This document shows, piece by piece, positions 39,361-46,887 of a stretch of 51,071 nucleotides of DNA. Position numbers and translations under genes: made by a program. Source of the DNA: Methanocorpusculum sp. MCE (GTDB lineage Archaea; Halobacteriota; Methanomicrobia; Methanomicrobiales; Methanocorpusculaceae); assembly GCA_003315675.1 (NCBI GenBank), contig NIZU01000057.1:1-51071 (forward strand), given 5' to 3'. Numbering within the stretch: the first letter of the stretch is position 1; each line of letters begins with the position of its first letter. Under the pieces are notes generated by a model. That model was not told the origin of the DNA. It made no database searches and saw nothing but the letters and a program-made list of their open reading frames with translations.

Positions 39361-40641
39361 TTAGATGAGGGAGAGGGCATTGTCCAGATCCGCGATGATG
39401 TCGATCGGATTTTCAAGACCTACCGAGAGGCGGATCGTGTCCGGCGTGACCCCGGTGGAAAGCTGTTCTTCTTCGGTGAGCTGCTGATGGGTCGTCGATG
39501 CCGGATGGATGATGAGTGTTTTTGCATCTCCAATGTTTGCCAGAAGCGAGATGAGATGGACATTATTCTGCACGGTGACCGCCGCATCAAATCCTCCTTT
39601 GACACCGAAGGTAAGAAGCGGTCCTCCGGATCCTCCAAAGTATTTTTCACGGTTCTTTTCCGACGGATGTCCCGGAAGGCCCGGATAGTTGACCCAGGCA
39701 ACCTTTTCGTGAGAGGCCAGATGCTTTGCTACGATCAATGCATTCTCCGTGTGCTGGGCGACCCGGAGATAGAGGGTTTCAAGACCTATCGAGGTGAGCC
39801 AGGTATTGAACGGCGAGAGCGTTGCGCCGAGGTCGCGCATCAGGGAGATTCGAATACTGGCCAAAACGGTTGCCGGACCGAATGCTTTGTAGTGAACGAG
39901 TCCTTTGTATGCCAGATCAGGCTCGGTGAACTTGGGGAATTTTCCGTTGTCCCAGGGGAATGTGCCGCTTTCAACGATCACTCCCGCCAGGGAATTTCCA
40001 TGTCCGTTGGCATATTTCGTTGCCGACATCACGACCAGATCCGCTCCGTGCTCGAGAGGACGGACCGTTCCGATCCCGACCGTATTGTCCACGACGAAGG
40101 GAACCCCGGCTTCGTGAGCGATTTTTCCAATCTCCTCGAAATCCGGGATGTCGAGTTTGGGATTGCCGAGGGATTCAAAGTAGACGGCCCGCGTTTTTTC
40201 GTTGACGGCTGCCTTTAAGGCTTCGAGATCGTTCGAAGGAACGAACCGGACGGTCCGTCCGAAGTTCGGGAGGGTCAGGCTGAAAAACTCGAAGGTTCCC
40301 CCGTACAGATTATCGGCAGAGACGATCTCATCGCCCGGGTTGGTGAGGGCAAGGATCAATGTGCTTATCGCTGCCATGCCCGAGGCAGTACTGATAGCTG
40401 CTGTCCCTCCCTCGATCGCGGCGATCCGTTTTTCGAACGAGGTGTTGTTCGGATTCGTGAGTCTGGTGTAGATGTTTCCGTCCAGCGAGAGATCGAATCG
40501 TGCCGCAGCTTCCTTTGCGTCTTTGAAGACGTACGCAGTGGTCATGTAGATCGGTTCGGTTCGTGCCCCGGTCGCTTCGTCCGGTTTTTGTCCGGCATGA
40601 ATGCTGAGTGTTTCTCTTTGGTATTTCGGCGTCATAGTCAT
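39361..40641 (-). CDS. metY: O-acetylhomoserine sulfhydrylase (PLP enzyme)
   Basis: A 426-residue Cys/Met-metabolism PLP enzyme that makes homocysteine from O-acetylhomoserine and sulfide. Landmarks: ETLSIHAGQKPDEATGARTE then PIYMTTAYVF, NIYTRLTNPNNTSFEKRIAA, ASGMAAISTLILALTNPGDE, VDNTVGIGTVRPLEHGADLV and the PLP-Lys motif VMSATKYANGHGNSLAG. The length is normal. It is the first gene of an operon with metX and the ThrRS-editing-domain gene. Two ATG codons (40641 and 40635) are possible; a perfect palindrome covers the first and the predicted transcription start. Confidence 0.94.
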   Translation of the reverse strand: MTMTPKYQRETLSIHAGQKPDEATGARTEPIYMTTAYVFKDAKEAAARFDLSLDGNIYTRLTNPNNTSFEKRIAAIEGGTAAISTASGMAAISTLILALTNPGDEIVSADNLYGGTFEFFSLTLPNFGRTVRFVPSNDLEALKAAVNEKTRAVYFESLGNPKLDIPDFEEIGKIAHEAGVPFVVDNTVGIGTVRPLEHGADLVVMSATKYANGHGNSLAGVIVESGTFPWDNGKFPKFTEPDLAYKGLVHYKAFGPATVLASIRISLMRDLGATLSPFNTWLTSIGLETLYLRVAQHTENALIVAKHLASHEKVAWVNYPGLPGHPSEKNREKYFGGSGGPLLTFGVKGGFDAAVTVQNNVHLISLLANIGDAKTLIIHPASTTHQQLTEEEQLSTGVTPDTIRLSVGLENPIDIIADLDNALSLI

Positions 40642-40654
40642 TCACACTGTGAAT
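40640..40654. promoter_or_regulatory. Perfect palindrome at the metY start (possible operator)
   Basis: ATTCACA C TGTGAAT is an exact 7+1+7 inverted repeat overlapping the first metY ATG. A TATA-like ATATATCAT on the minus strand (40672-40680) predicts transcription starting near 40649, inside the palindrome. A dimeric repressor there would block initiation. The regulator is unknown. Confidence 0.5.
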
Positions 40655-40705
40655 TCTTGTGTGCGGGCATATGATATATAGATTCGGGTACTTCTATAAA
40701 AAAGG

Positions 40706-42430
40706 TTATACTGATTCTTCAGCTTTGATTCTTCTGACTTCTTCGAGAATTTTCCCGAGAATAACTTCATCCGACGGCATATCCGAGTGGAACGCCTTTT
40801 TTACATGGATCGGGACGCCGTCAAGGCGGTAGGCAGTCCCTTCCGCATCGATTCCGACCGAGGCAACGGGGATATGGAGTTTTGCAACTGCGGTCGAAAG
40901 CGAGATGAACGGGTCGATAACGACGGTATTGACACGTGCTAGTTGGGCCACCGTCTCTCGCGGGAAGTGCGCCCCGAGATCCGTTCCGATGATCAGAACC
41001 GCGTCGGTTTCCTTTCTGGCGAGCATATCCACTCCGCTCGTCTCTCCCGGATTGTAATGCACGATTCCCCGCGAGTAATCTACGGCATACGGATATCCGG
41101 CAACAAGAGAGAACATCTGGTTTGTTCCGTCAACATTCCAGTGACCGCGCAGAGGCGTTAAGGTATACTTAGTGTGCCGGTTGAGTTCGTCCACCAGCTC
41201 GATCCCTGCCCGGACATTTTTGTATTTGCCGCGTGACTGGGTGAGACCGATGCCGGTAAAGAAAGAACCGAATTTTGCGGAAAGTAAAACGTCTGCTATT
41301 TTGAAGATCACATTCCTCTCAACACCGGCTACGGTGTCGGGAATCACATCACGCTCGCCGCGAACGACCGCCCGCAGAGCATTGAAGAGCGCAAAGTCTC
41401 CTCCGGGCTTTACCTGCACGAAGATATCCGCGAGTTTTGCCGTGTCGGTTTCCCGAATATCGACCACGATCACGGTCCGATCTCCTCTCCCCTCTTTACG
41501 GTATGCGCCTGTTGCATACGTCGAGTATCTGGACTCGTGACGGGGATGGGCCGCGATCGGATTACAGCCCCAGTAAACGATAACGTCTGCACGATTTTTG
41601 ATCTGACCAAGCGTGCATCCGGGATGACCGACCTCCTGGACCGCCATAATGGTCGGACCGTGGCATTCTGAGGAACAGTTATCCATGACACCCCCGATCT
41701 CTTCGGCGATCTCAAGACCTATATGCATCGCCTCGGTCGAGGTGCCTGACCATCCGTAAAACAGCGGACGTTTTGCATGGACAAACATATTGGCGGCTTT
41801 TTTGATTGCCGAATCAAAATCCGTTTCGCGCCAGACATCTCCGTCCCGTTCGATCGGCGTGATCATTCTGCCGTTTGCGCAAAACTTTCCTGCAGACAGT
41901 CCGCATCCGTTCACCACTTCAGTTACGACCCCGTCTTTGACGTGGAGTTCGATATCATCACAGAGGCAGCCGCAGAGAGGACATGCCGCATTTTTGATGA
42001 TCTTTTCTCCTTTTTCCACACCCGGGAGAACGGTGTTCTGCGGGATCTCGTATCTGAGACCGCCCAACTCCTCCATCAGATCCCATGCGGTCGCGAGAGG
42101 CAGATCGGTCGGCTCGACCTCGACCGGGATACCTTTGAAATCGGGCGCTCCGGTAGAATGGGTTTTTGAAGGCAGAATAAAATTAGCAAACGGTCCGCAG
42201 GCGATGAAAACAACACCTGCTGGTGTTTCCGGGGATTCCCGGACGGAAAAAACCGTTTTACCTGCCTCACTCGTAATAAGGACGTGTTCTCCCTCCTCGA
42301 CCCCGATTTTCACGGCATCCATCGGGTGTAAAAAGCAGTAGGACGTTTCTATCGAATATTTTGCTCCGTCCTTATAATACAGTTGTGCGCCCTGTTCCGC
42401 TGTGCGCCCGCTGCTCATCATCAATTTCAT
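40706..42430 (-). CDS. fwdB: Formylmethanofuran dehydrogenase, FwdD-FwdB fusion (catalytic subunit)
   Basis: A single 574-residue frame holding two normally separate subunits. Residues 1 to about 130 are FwdD, the molybdopterin-dinucleotide-binding domain (SSGRTAEQGAQLYYKDGAKY, FIACGPFANFIL). From about 145 it is FwdB: KNAACPLCGCLCDD supplies Cys150, Cys153 and Cys157 and GKFC Cys184 for the [4Fe-4S] cluster, and NCSSECHGPTIMAVQEVGHP contains Cys256, the probable Mo/W ligand (Cys, not selenocysteine). It reduces CO2 to formate for FwdA. The genes for FwdA and FwdC lie 7 kb away on the other strand. Divergent from mobB. Confidence 0.93.
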   Translation of the reverse strand: MKLMMSSGRTAEQGAQLYYKDGAKYSIETSYCFLHPMDAVKIGVEEGEHVLITSEAGKTVFSVRESPETPAGVVFIACGPFANFILPSKTHSTGAPDFKGIPVEVEPTDLPLATAWDLMEELGGLRYEIPQNTVLPGVEKGEKIIKNAACPLCGCLCDDIELHVKDGVVTEVVNGCGLSAGKFCANGRMITPIERDGDVWRETDFDSAIKKAANMFVHAKRPLFYGWSGTSTEAMHIGLEIAEEIGGVMDNCSSECHGPTIMAVQEVGHPGCTLGQIKNRADVIVYWGCNPIAAHPRHESRYSTYATGAYRKEGRGDRTVIVVDIRETDTAKLADIFVQVKPGGDFALFNALRAVVRGERDVIPDTVAGVERNVIFKIADVLLSAKFGSFFTGIGLTQSRGKYKNVRAGIELVDELNRHTKYTLTPLRGHWNVDGTNQMFSLVAGYPYAVDYSRGIVHYNPGETSGVDMLARKETDAVLIIGTDLGAHFPRETVAQLARVNTVVIDPFISLSTAVAKLHIPVASVGIDAEGTAYRLDGVPIHVKKAFHSDMPSDEVILGKILEEVRRIKAEESV

Positions 42431-42491
42431 GTTTATCTATCACCATTATCCAAATGTAAGTGTATGTTTCTGTTACAAAGTAATAAATCCA

Positions 42492-42503
42492 TCTTACGTA
42501 AGA
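42492..42503. promoter_or_regulatory. Perfect 12-bp palindrome between fwdDB and mobB (possible operator)
   Basis: TCTTACGTAAGA lies 15-26 bp upstream of the mobB ATG and 62 bp upstream of the fwdDB ATG. A TATA-like TAATAAAT (42481-42488) predicts a mobB start right after the palindrome, with no Shine-Dalgarno. Binding here would block mobB and perhaps affect fwdDB. Confidence 0.45.
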
Positions 42504-42517
42504 CAATATAGATACAA

Positions 42518-42940
42518 ATGCGGGTCATCAATATCATAGGTCATTCGAATTCTGGAAAAACCACCCTCGTTACGAAACTCGTTCCGCTTCTCGCGAACGT
42601 GGGCACGGTCTGTACCATAAAACATATGGGTCACCATATCTGGGAACTGCCGCCGGGAAAAGATACGACGGTGCATTTTGAGGCGGGAGCAAGCTGCGGT
42701 GCTGGAATCGATGCGGAAAAAACCGTGCTGACCCTGCGGGGTACTGACGTCTATCTTGTTCTCGATTTTTATGCCTGGATGGGGTATGAGTATGCCGTTG
42801 TCGAGGGATTCAAAGAGGAAGGGTTCTCCTGTGCGGTTCTCGGCGATCTGGCTGCCGACAACTGTATCCTGACCGATCCGACCGTTGAGGAACTTTTTGC
42901 GGCACGCGATATGTTCGATGAATACGTGCCCAAACGTTAA
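42518..42940 (+). CDS. mobB: Molybdopterin-guanine dinucleotide biosynthesis adaptor MobB
   Basis: A 140-residue P-loop GTPase-type protein: MRVINIIGHSNSGKTTLVTK is the Walker A region, TVCTIKHMGHHI the second conserved strand with the KH motif, and YAVVEGFKEEGF the Walker B region typical of MobB. It assists attachment of GMP to molybdopterin, the cofactor form used by formylmethanofuran dehydrogenase. Its divergent pairing with fwdDB supports this. Probably leaderless. The taw1 gene begins 5 bp after its stop. Confidence 0.9.
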   Translation: MRVINIIGHSNSGKTTLVTKLVPLLANVGTVCTIKHMGHHIWELPPGKDTTVHFEAGASCGAGIDAEKTVLTLRGTDVYLVLDFYAWMGYEYAVVEGFKEEGFSCAVLGDLAADNCILTDPTVEELFAARDMFDEYVPKR

Positions 42941-42945
42941 TCGGC

Positions 42946-43881
42946 ATGTCAAGAAAACGCTCCCCGTCAAAAACCCCGAAAACCTCCCTTCACCGGCAGG
43001 GATACAACTTCATAGCTGAAGGGGCATCAGCTGCCGTAAAACCGTGCCTGTGGTGCAAACGCGCTCTTCGGGGCGGAGAATCCTGCTATAAACACCAGTT
43101 CTACGGGATCGACACCTGGAAATGCGTCCAGATGACCCCGACTTTACGCTGCAATCAGCGGTGTCTTTTCTGCTGGCGGTCCATGGAGCACGAGATTCTG
43201 TCCGAGACCGAGCTTTCTCCGGAAAAGATCGTCGCAGCTCTGCCGAAGATGCAGAAGAAGGGACTCTCCGGCGACAAACCCTACACTGATCCGGCGAGGT
43301 GGGAAGAGGCAACGGAACACCCGACCCAGTATGCGCTCTCTCTCTCGGGCGAGCCGACCCTTTACTCGAAACTGCCTGAACTCATTGATCTTCTCCGGGA
43401 AGATCCCAAAAACAGCGTGTTCGTGGTTTCAAACGGAACGATGCCCTCCGTGATCCGGCGGATCCGGCCGACCCAGCTGTATCTTTCGCTGGATGCTGTG
43501 GATGTAGCCTCTTATGAAAGGATCTGCCGTCCGATGGGTGATCCGGCGGCCATGTGGGGTAATATCCAGACGTCTCTTTCGCTTCTCAGACAAAAAGAGG
43601 AGGAAGGCAGCAGAACGGCGGTCAGGATCACCCTCGTCAATGGGTATAATGACGCCGATGAGGCAGGTTTTGCCAAAATTATCGAAGAGGCACAGCCCCT
43701 CTTTGTTGAAGTAAAGGGATACATGTATTTGGGATACAGTCGAATGAGATTAACAGAAATGCATGTCCACGACATGGAAACCATTCGTCGTTTCGCCGCA
43801 GGAGTTGCCCAACTCTGCAACTATGAGATTATGGATGAAAACGTGCCGAGCCGCGTTGTTTGTCTGAAGAGAAAATCATGA
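42946..43881 (+). CDS. taw1: tRNA 4-demethylwyosine synthase (radical SAM)
   Basis: Taw1 condenses pyruvate with N1-methylguanosine-37 of tRNA-Phe to form 4-demethylwyosine. The 311-residue protein has the radical SAM motif RCNQRCLFCW (Cys69, Cys73, Cys76) and the three cysteines of the second cluster at Cys34, Cys47 and Cys60, with the 13-residue spacing seen in archaeal Taw1. MEHEILSETELSPEKIVAAL and ALSLSGEPTLYSKLPELIDL follow. It lies between mobB (5-bp gap) and sepS (4-bp overlap). Confidence 0.95.
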   Translation: MSRKRSPSKTPKTSLHRQGYNFIAEGASAAVKPCLWCKRALRGGESCYKHQFYGIDTWKCVQMTPTLRCNQRCLFCWRSMEHEILSETELSPEKIVAALPKMQKKGLSGDKPYTDPARWEEATEHPTQYALSLSGEPTLYSKLPELIDLLREDPKNSVFVVSNGTMPSVIRRIRPTQLYLSLDAVDVASYERICRPMGDPAAMWGNIQTSLSLLRQKEEEGSRTAVRITLVNGYNDADEAGFAKIIEEAQPLFVEVKGYMYLGYSRMRLTEMHVHDMETIRRFAAGVAQLCNYEIMDENVPSRVVCLKRKS

Positions 43882-45458
43882 AATTCAATATTGAGGAATT
43901 CAAGGAACGCAGAAAAACCGATTTTGAGGGTGCCTGGCATACCGGCCCGTCGGTCATAACCCCGCCGGAATCATCAAAGATTTATCCGCGTTATGCGTAT
44001 CGCCGAGCAAAAGTGCACCCGATCTTCGACACGATCGCCCGTCTTCGGGCCGCCTATATGTCGATGGGATTCGATGAGGCAATGGTGCCGGTGTTCATCG
44101 ATGAACAGGATGTCTATCGTCAGTTCGGTCCGGAAGCCGCCGCGGTTTTGGACCGCGTCTACTATGTGGGCGGGCTTCCCCGTCCGAATGTAGGGATCTC
44201 CCGGGAACGGCTGGATGCGATCGCCGAAATCATCGAGAAGCCTCTCGCCGAAGGCACGGAAGAGAAGCTGATGAAGTGTCTGCATGCCTACAAGAAAGGC
44301 AAATTCGACGGTGATGATCTCACGCATGAGATGTCGGTCGCTTTGGACGTGGACGACGGTGTGGTCGTTCACATTCTCGACACGGTCTTCCCCGAATTCA
44401 AGGAGCTCGCCCCGGAGTCGTCCCGAACGACGCTTCGTTCCCATATGACCAGCGGCTGGTTCATCTCGCTTGCCAAGATGTGGGACAAAAAGCCGATGCC
44501 GATTCGTATGTTCTCGGTCGACCGGTGTTTCCGCCGCGAGCAGGAGGAGGATGCGACCCATCTTCGAACCTATCACTCGGCATCCTGTATCGTCGCCGGA
44601 GAAGATGTGACGGTCGAAGAAGGAAAGGCGGTCGCCGAAGGTCTTCTTTCGGCGTTCGGATTTACCGAGTTCAGATTCCAGCCGGATGAGAAGCGCTCGA
44701 AGTACTACATGCCCGAGACCCAGACCGAAGTGTACGGCAAACACCCGGTTCACGGCTGGGTCGAGGTGGCTACGTTCGGAATTTACTCGCCGGCAGCTCT
44801 CGCTGAATACGGAGTAGGTGTTCCGGTCATGAACCTCGGCATGGGCGTCGAGCGTCTTGCGATGGTCCTGACAGAGGCCGAGGATGTACGAAAACTCTCG
44901 TTCGCCCAGCTGTATCCCCCGGTCTACTCGGACACGGAACTGACCAAAGGCATCGGATTACGAGAGGAGCCGCAGACGGCCGAGGCCCGCCGGGCAGTGC
45001 GTGCCGTAATGGAAACGGCCGCCGCCCATGCCGCGGAAAAATCACCGTGTTCATTCTCCGCATGGAAAGGAGAGCTGTTCGGTCATCAGGTTGAGATCTT
45101 CGTCGAGGAGCCGGAAGAGAACACGAGTCTTCTCGGTCCTGCCGCACAAAACGAGGTCTATGTCAGAAACGGGGCGGTGCTCGGCGTTCCGGATACCGAA
45201 AAGTTCGCCGACATCAAATCCGAAGGGGTCTCTGTCGGAATCTCCTTCCTTTACTCGACGGCAAATCTGGCACTCGCCCGCATCGAAGAGGCGGCGAGAG
45301 TCGGCGAAGGGACAAGCGTCCAGGTGAAGATGTCAAAACACCCAAGCGACGTGAATCTGAAAATCGAGGAGTATGTCATGCGGTACATCACCGACAATAA
45401 AAAGAAACTCGATCTCCGCGGCCCGGTCTTTATGACCATCACCTCAAAGATCCTGTAA
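43878..45458 (+). CDS. sepS: O-phosphoseryl-tRNA(Cys) synthetase (SepRS)
   Basis: SepRS attaches O-phosphoserine to tRNA-Cys; SepCysS then converts it to cysteine, the indirect Cys route of methanogens. The 526-residue class II synthetase begins MKFNIEEFKERRKTDFEGAW. Motif 2 is RMFSVDRCFRREQEEDATHL followed by RTYHSASC; the motif 3 region is GVGVPVMNLGMGVERLAMVL. TLRSHMTSGWFISLAKMWDK matches the phosphoserine pocket region. The ATG at 43878 overlaps the taw1 stop (ATGA); a TTG at 43860 is less likely. The partner SepCysS gene is not in the window. Confidence 0.95.
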   Translation: MKFNIEEFKERRKTDFEGAWHTGPSVITPPESSKIYPRYAYRRAKVHPIFDTIARLRAAYMSMGFDEAMVPVFIDEQDVYRQFGPEAAAVLDRVYYVGGLPRPNVGISRERLDAIAEIIEKPLAEGTEEKLMKCLHAYKKGKFDGDDLTHEMSVALDVDDGVVVHILDTVFPEFKELAPESSRTTLRSHMTSGWFISLAKMWDKKPMPIRMFSVDRCFRREQEEDATHLRTYHSASCIVAGEDVTVEEGKAVAEGLLSAFGFTEFRFQPDEKRSKYYMPETQTEVYGKHPVHGWVEVATFGIYSPAALAEYGVGVPVMNLGMGVERLAMVLTEAEDVRKLSFAQLYPPVYSDTELTKGIGLREEPQTAEARRAVRAVMETAAAHAAEKSPCSFSAWKGELFGHQVEIFVEEPEENTSLLGPAAQNEVYVRNGAVLGVPDTEKFADIKSEGVSVGISFLYSTANLALARIEEAARVGEGTSVQVKMSKHPSDVNLKIEEYVMRYITDNKKKLDLRGPVFMTITSKIL

Positions 45459-45462
45459 AATA

Positions 45463-45480
45463 CTTTTATCCTTATTTTTT
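45463..45480 (+). terminator. T-rich terminator after sepS
   Basis: Two T tracts (CTTTTATCC and T6 at 45475-45480) begin 5 bp after the sepS stop and overlap the end of the convergent DUF4332 gene. Confidence 0.4.
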
Positions 45481-46182
45481 GAGTTTTTTCTTGTTCAAAT
45501 TCGGGGGATCATTTTTTTCGAGATCTCTTAAAAGAACGGCAAAGTCGATCACGAACTGCATGTCCTTTTTTCCAAGTTTGGCATGGTAATACCGTCCGTC
45601 TGCATTGACGGCGGACAGCTGCCCGAGGAGTTTTCCCGCATCGGCAGAGGCGATGTCCGTTATGTTTTTGTATCCTGCCTCAAACATCGCCCTCGCGGCA
45701 GCAGCCCCCACGCCGTTGATCCTGACCAGATCGGACAGGCAGCCTACTTCTTCAAGCTCGTTTCGGCTGATGCCTGATATTTCCAGGAGTGATTTTTCGG
45801 TCACTTCGTTTTGAAACGCGGTGTAGACATCTTTCGATGTTCTGATCCCGTGTTCCGATAATATCTGGACGGTTTGGCCGCTCAGTCCCGGGAAATCGGA
45901 GATTTTGACCGATTTCTGCTCAAGGCTGCCGAGTTCTCTTTTCAGAATGGTCAAATACTCCTTTGAAATATGCGTTTGCGCTGCAAACTTCGCAAGTTTC
46001 TCCGGAGAAGATACTGCTTTTTTCAATGCCGACAGATCGCCGATGCCGGCATCGGCCATCCGCTGAAAGTGTGCCTCAGGATCATCCAGAAGGATCCTGC
46101 GGCTCGGCAGCAGGTTCTGTTTTTTCAGTATCTCCTGATAGCTTTGCAGGGATATCCAGGTTAAATCGATCGAGTAACTCAT
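45472..46182 (-). CDS. Helix-hairpin-helix protein, DUF4332-like
   Basis: A 236-residue protein with repeated helix-hairpin-helix motifs: PGLSGQTVQILSEHGIRTSK, SLLEISGISRNELEEVGCLS and RINGVGAAAARAMFEAGYKN followed by ITDIAS. These are the elements of DUF4332-type proteins, expected to bind nucleic acid or protein without enzymatic activity. The C-terminus is Lys-rich (NLNKKKLKK). The ATG at 46182 is chosen because the longer frame to 46248 would overlap the upstream gene by 38 bp and lacks family-like sequence. Confidence 0.72.
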   Translation of the reverse strand: MSYSIDLTWISLQSYQEILKKQNLLPSRRILLDDPEAHFQRMADAGIGDLSALKKAVSSPEKLAKFAAQTHISKEYLTILKRELGSLEQKSVKISDFPGLSGQTVQILSEHGIRTSKDVYTAFQNEVTEKSLLEISGISRNELEEVGCLSDLVRINGVGAAAARAMFEAGYKNITDIASADAGKLLGQLSAVNADGRYYHAKLGKKDMQFVIDFAVLLRDLEKNDPPNLNKKKLKK

Positions 46183-46210
46183 AGTAGATAATCTGCGTTT
46201 TTTCGGATCT

Positions 46211-46693
46211 TCACTCGGTCGGGAAATTGAACTCCTTACTCCAGTCAAATCCTTCGTTTGCTTCGATACAGTCAGGCCAGTGTCTGCACCAGGCCGGCAT
46301 CACGACATCTCTCACTTTATCTTCGGACGGGTGATACGGTTTGATATCCAGCACGGGCGTGCCGTCTTCCGCGTCGATATAGCCAAGTTCAAGCCGGTGT
46401 TTCTCTTTGTCAAGAGCGATGAGAGGAGACACGGTCACGGCTATCGGATTTGGCCGGATCGGGGACCTGCTTGCCAGCACTCCCACCATCTCCGGGCCGT
46501 TTGTGTACGGTTTATCCATAACAAAGTAGTTTCTGGACTCCTCGCTGTCATACAAATTGAACCACCATATCACCTGAATATGGCTGAACTCATCCAGGCC
46601 AAGAGTCGCTTCAAAGATTTTTTCTTTCAGCTCAATGTAATACCGGCCGTCTTCGATTTTTACCGTTCCGATGGGGTTAAATGTTACTAACAT
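46211..46693 (-). CDS. TsaA/TrmO-like tRNA-Thr N6-methyladenosine-type methyltransferase family protein
   Basis: A 160-residue protein of the YaeB/TsaA/TrmO family: LVTFNPIGTVKIEDGRYYIE, ATLGLDEFSHIQVIWWFNLY, VGVLASRSPIRPNPIAVTVS (the SAM-binding signature) and GTPVLDIKPYHPSED. TrmO uses SAM to methylate t6A37 in tRNA-Thr; archaeal members such as this one lack the C-terminal tRNA-contacting domain, so the substrate is uncertain. It precedes the DUF4332 gene on the same strand and diverges from the fumarase genes. Confidence 0.88.
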   Translation of the reverse strand: MLVTFNPIGTVKIEDGRYYIELKEKIFEATLGLDEFSHIQVIWWFNLYDSEESRNYFVMDKPYTNGPEMVGVLASRSPIRPNPIAVTVSPLIALDKEKHRLELGYIDAEDGTPVLDIKPYHPSEDKVRDVVMPAWCRHWPDCIEANEGFDWSKEFNFPTE

Positions 46694-46738
46694 ACGTTTC
46701 TCTCACTACAAATAATTCAATAATCGTTAATTGATCTG

Positions 46739-46776
46739 AGCGGTTATTATAGTTCTCCAAAGAATTGGAGGGGACC
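46739..46776. other. Hairpin in the tsaA-fumarase divergent spacer
   Basis: CTCCAA (46755-46760), loop AGAA, TTGGAG (46765-46770) form a perfect stem, enclosed by a weaker outer pairing of GAGCGGT with ACCGTTC. It lies in the 194-bp divergent gap, which has no gene. It could be part of a leader or only a chance structure. A TATA-like TTTTTATTAT near 46841 is a candidate for the fumarase promoter. Confidence 0.3.
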
Positions 46777-46887
46777 GTTCCTTGATATCATTCACACCCT
46801 CTCATACGGCATCTCCATTGGACCGCTCTCCCGCCGTCTTTTTATTATCAAAACCATTAATCCCTATCTCATCTAAACAGATATACC

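Noticed and set aside
39337..40218. Plus-strand open frame of 293 codons opposite metY
   Set aside because: It is antisense to an intact metY with PLP motifs; the translated sequence shows no domain.
40706..42430. Selenocysteine-containing FwdB
   Set aside because: The metal-ligand position (residue 256) is a normal Cys codon and the frame has no internal TGA.
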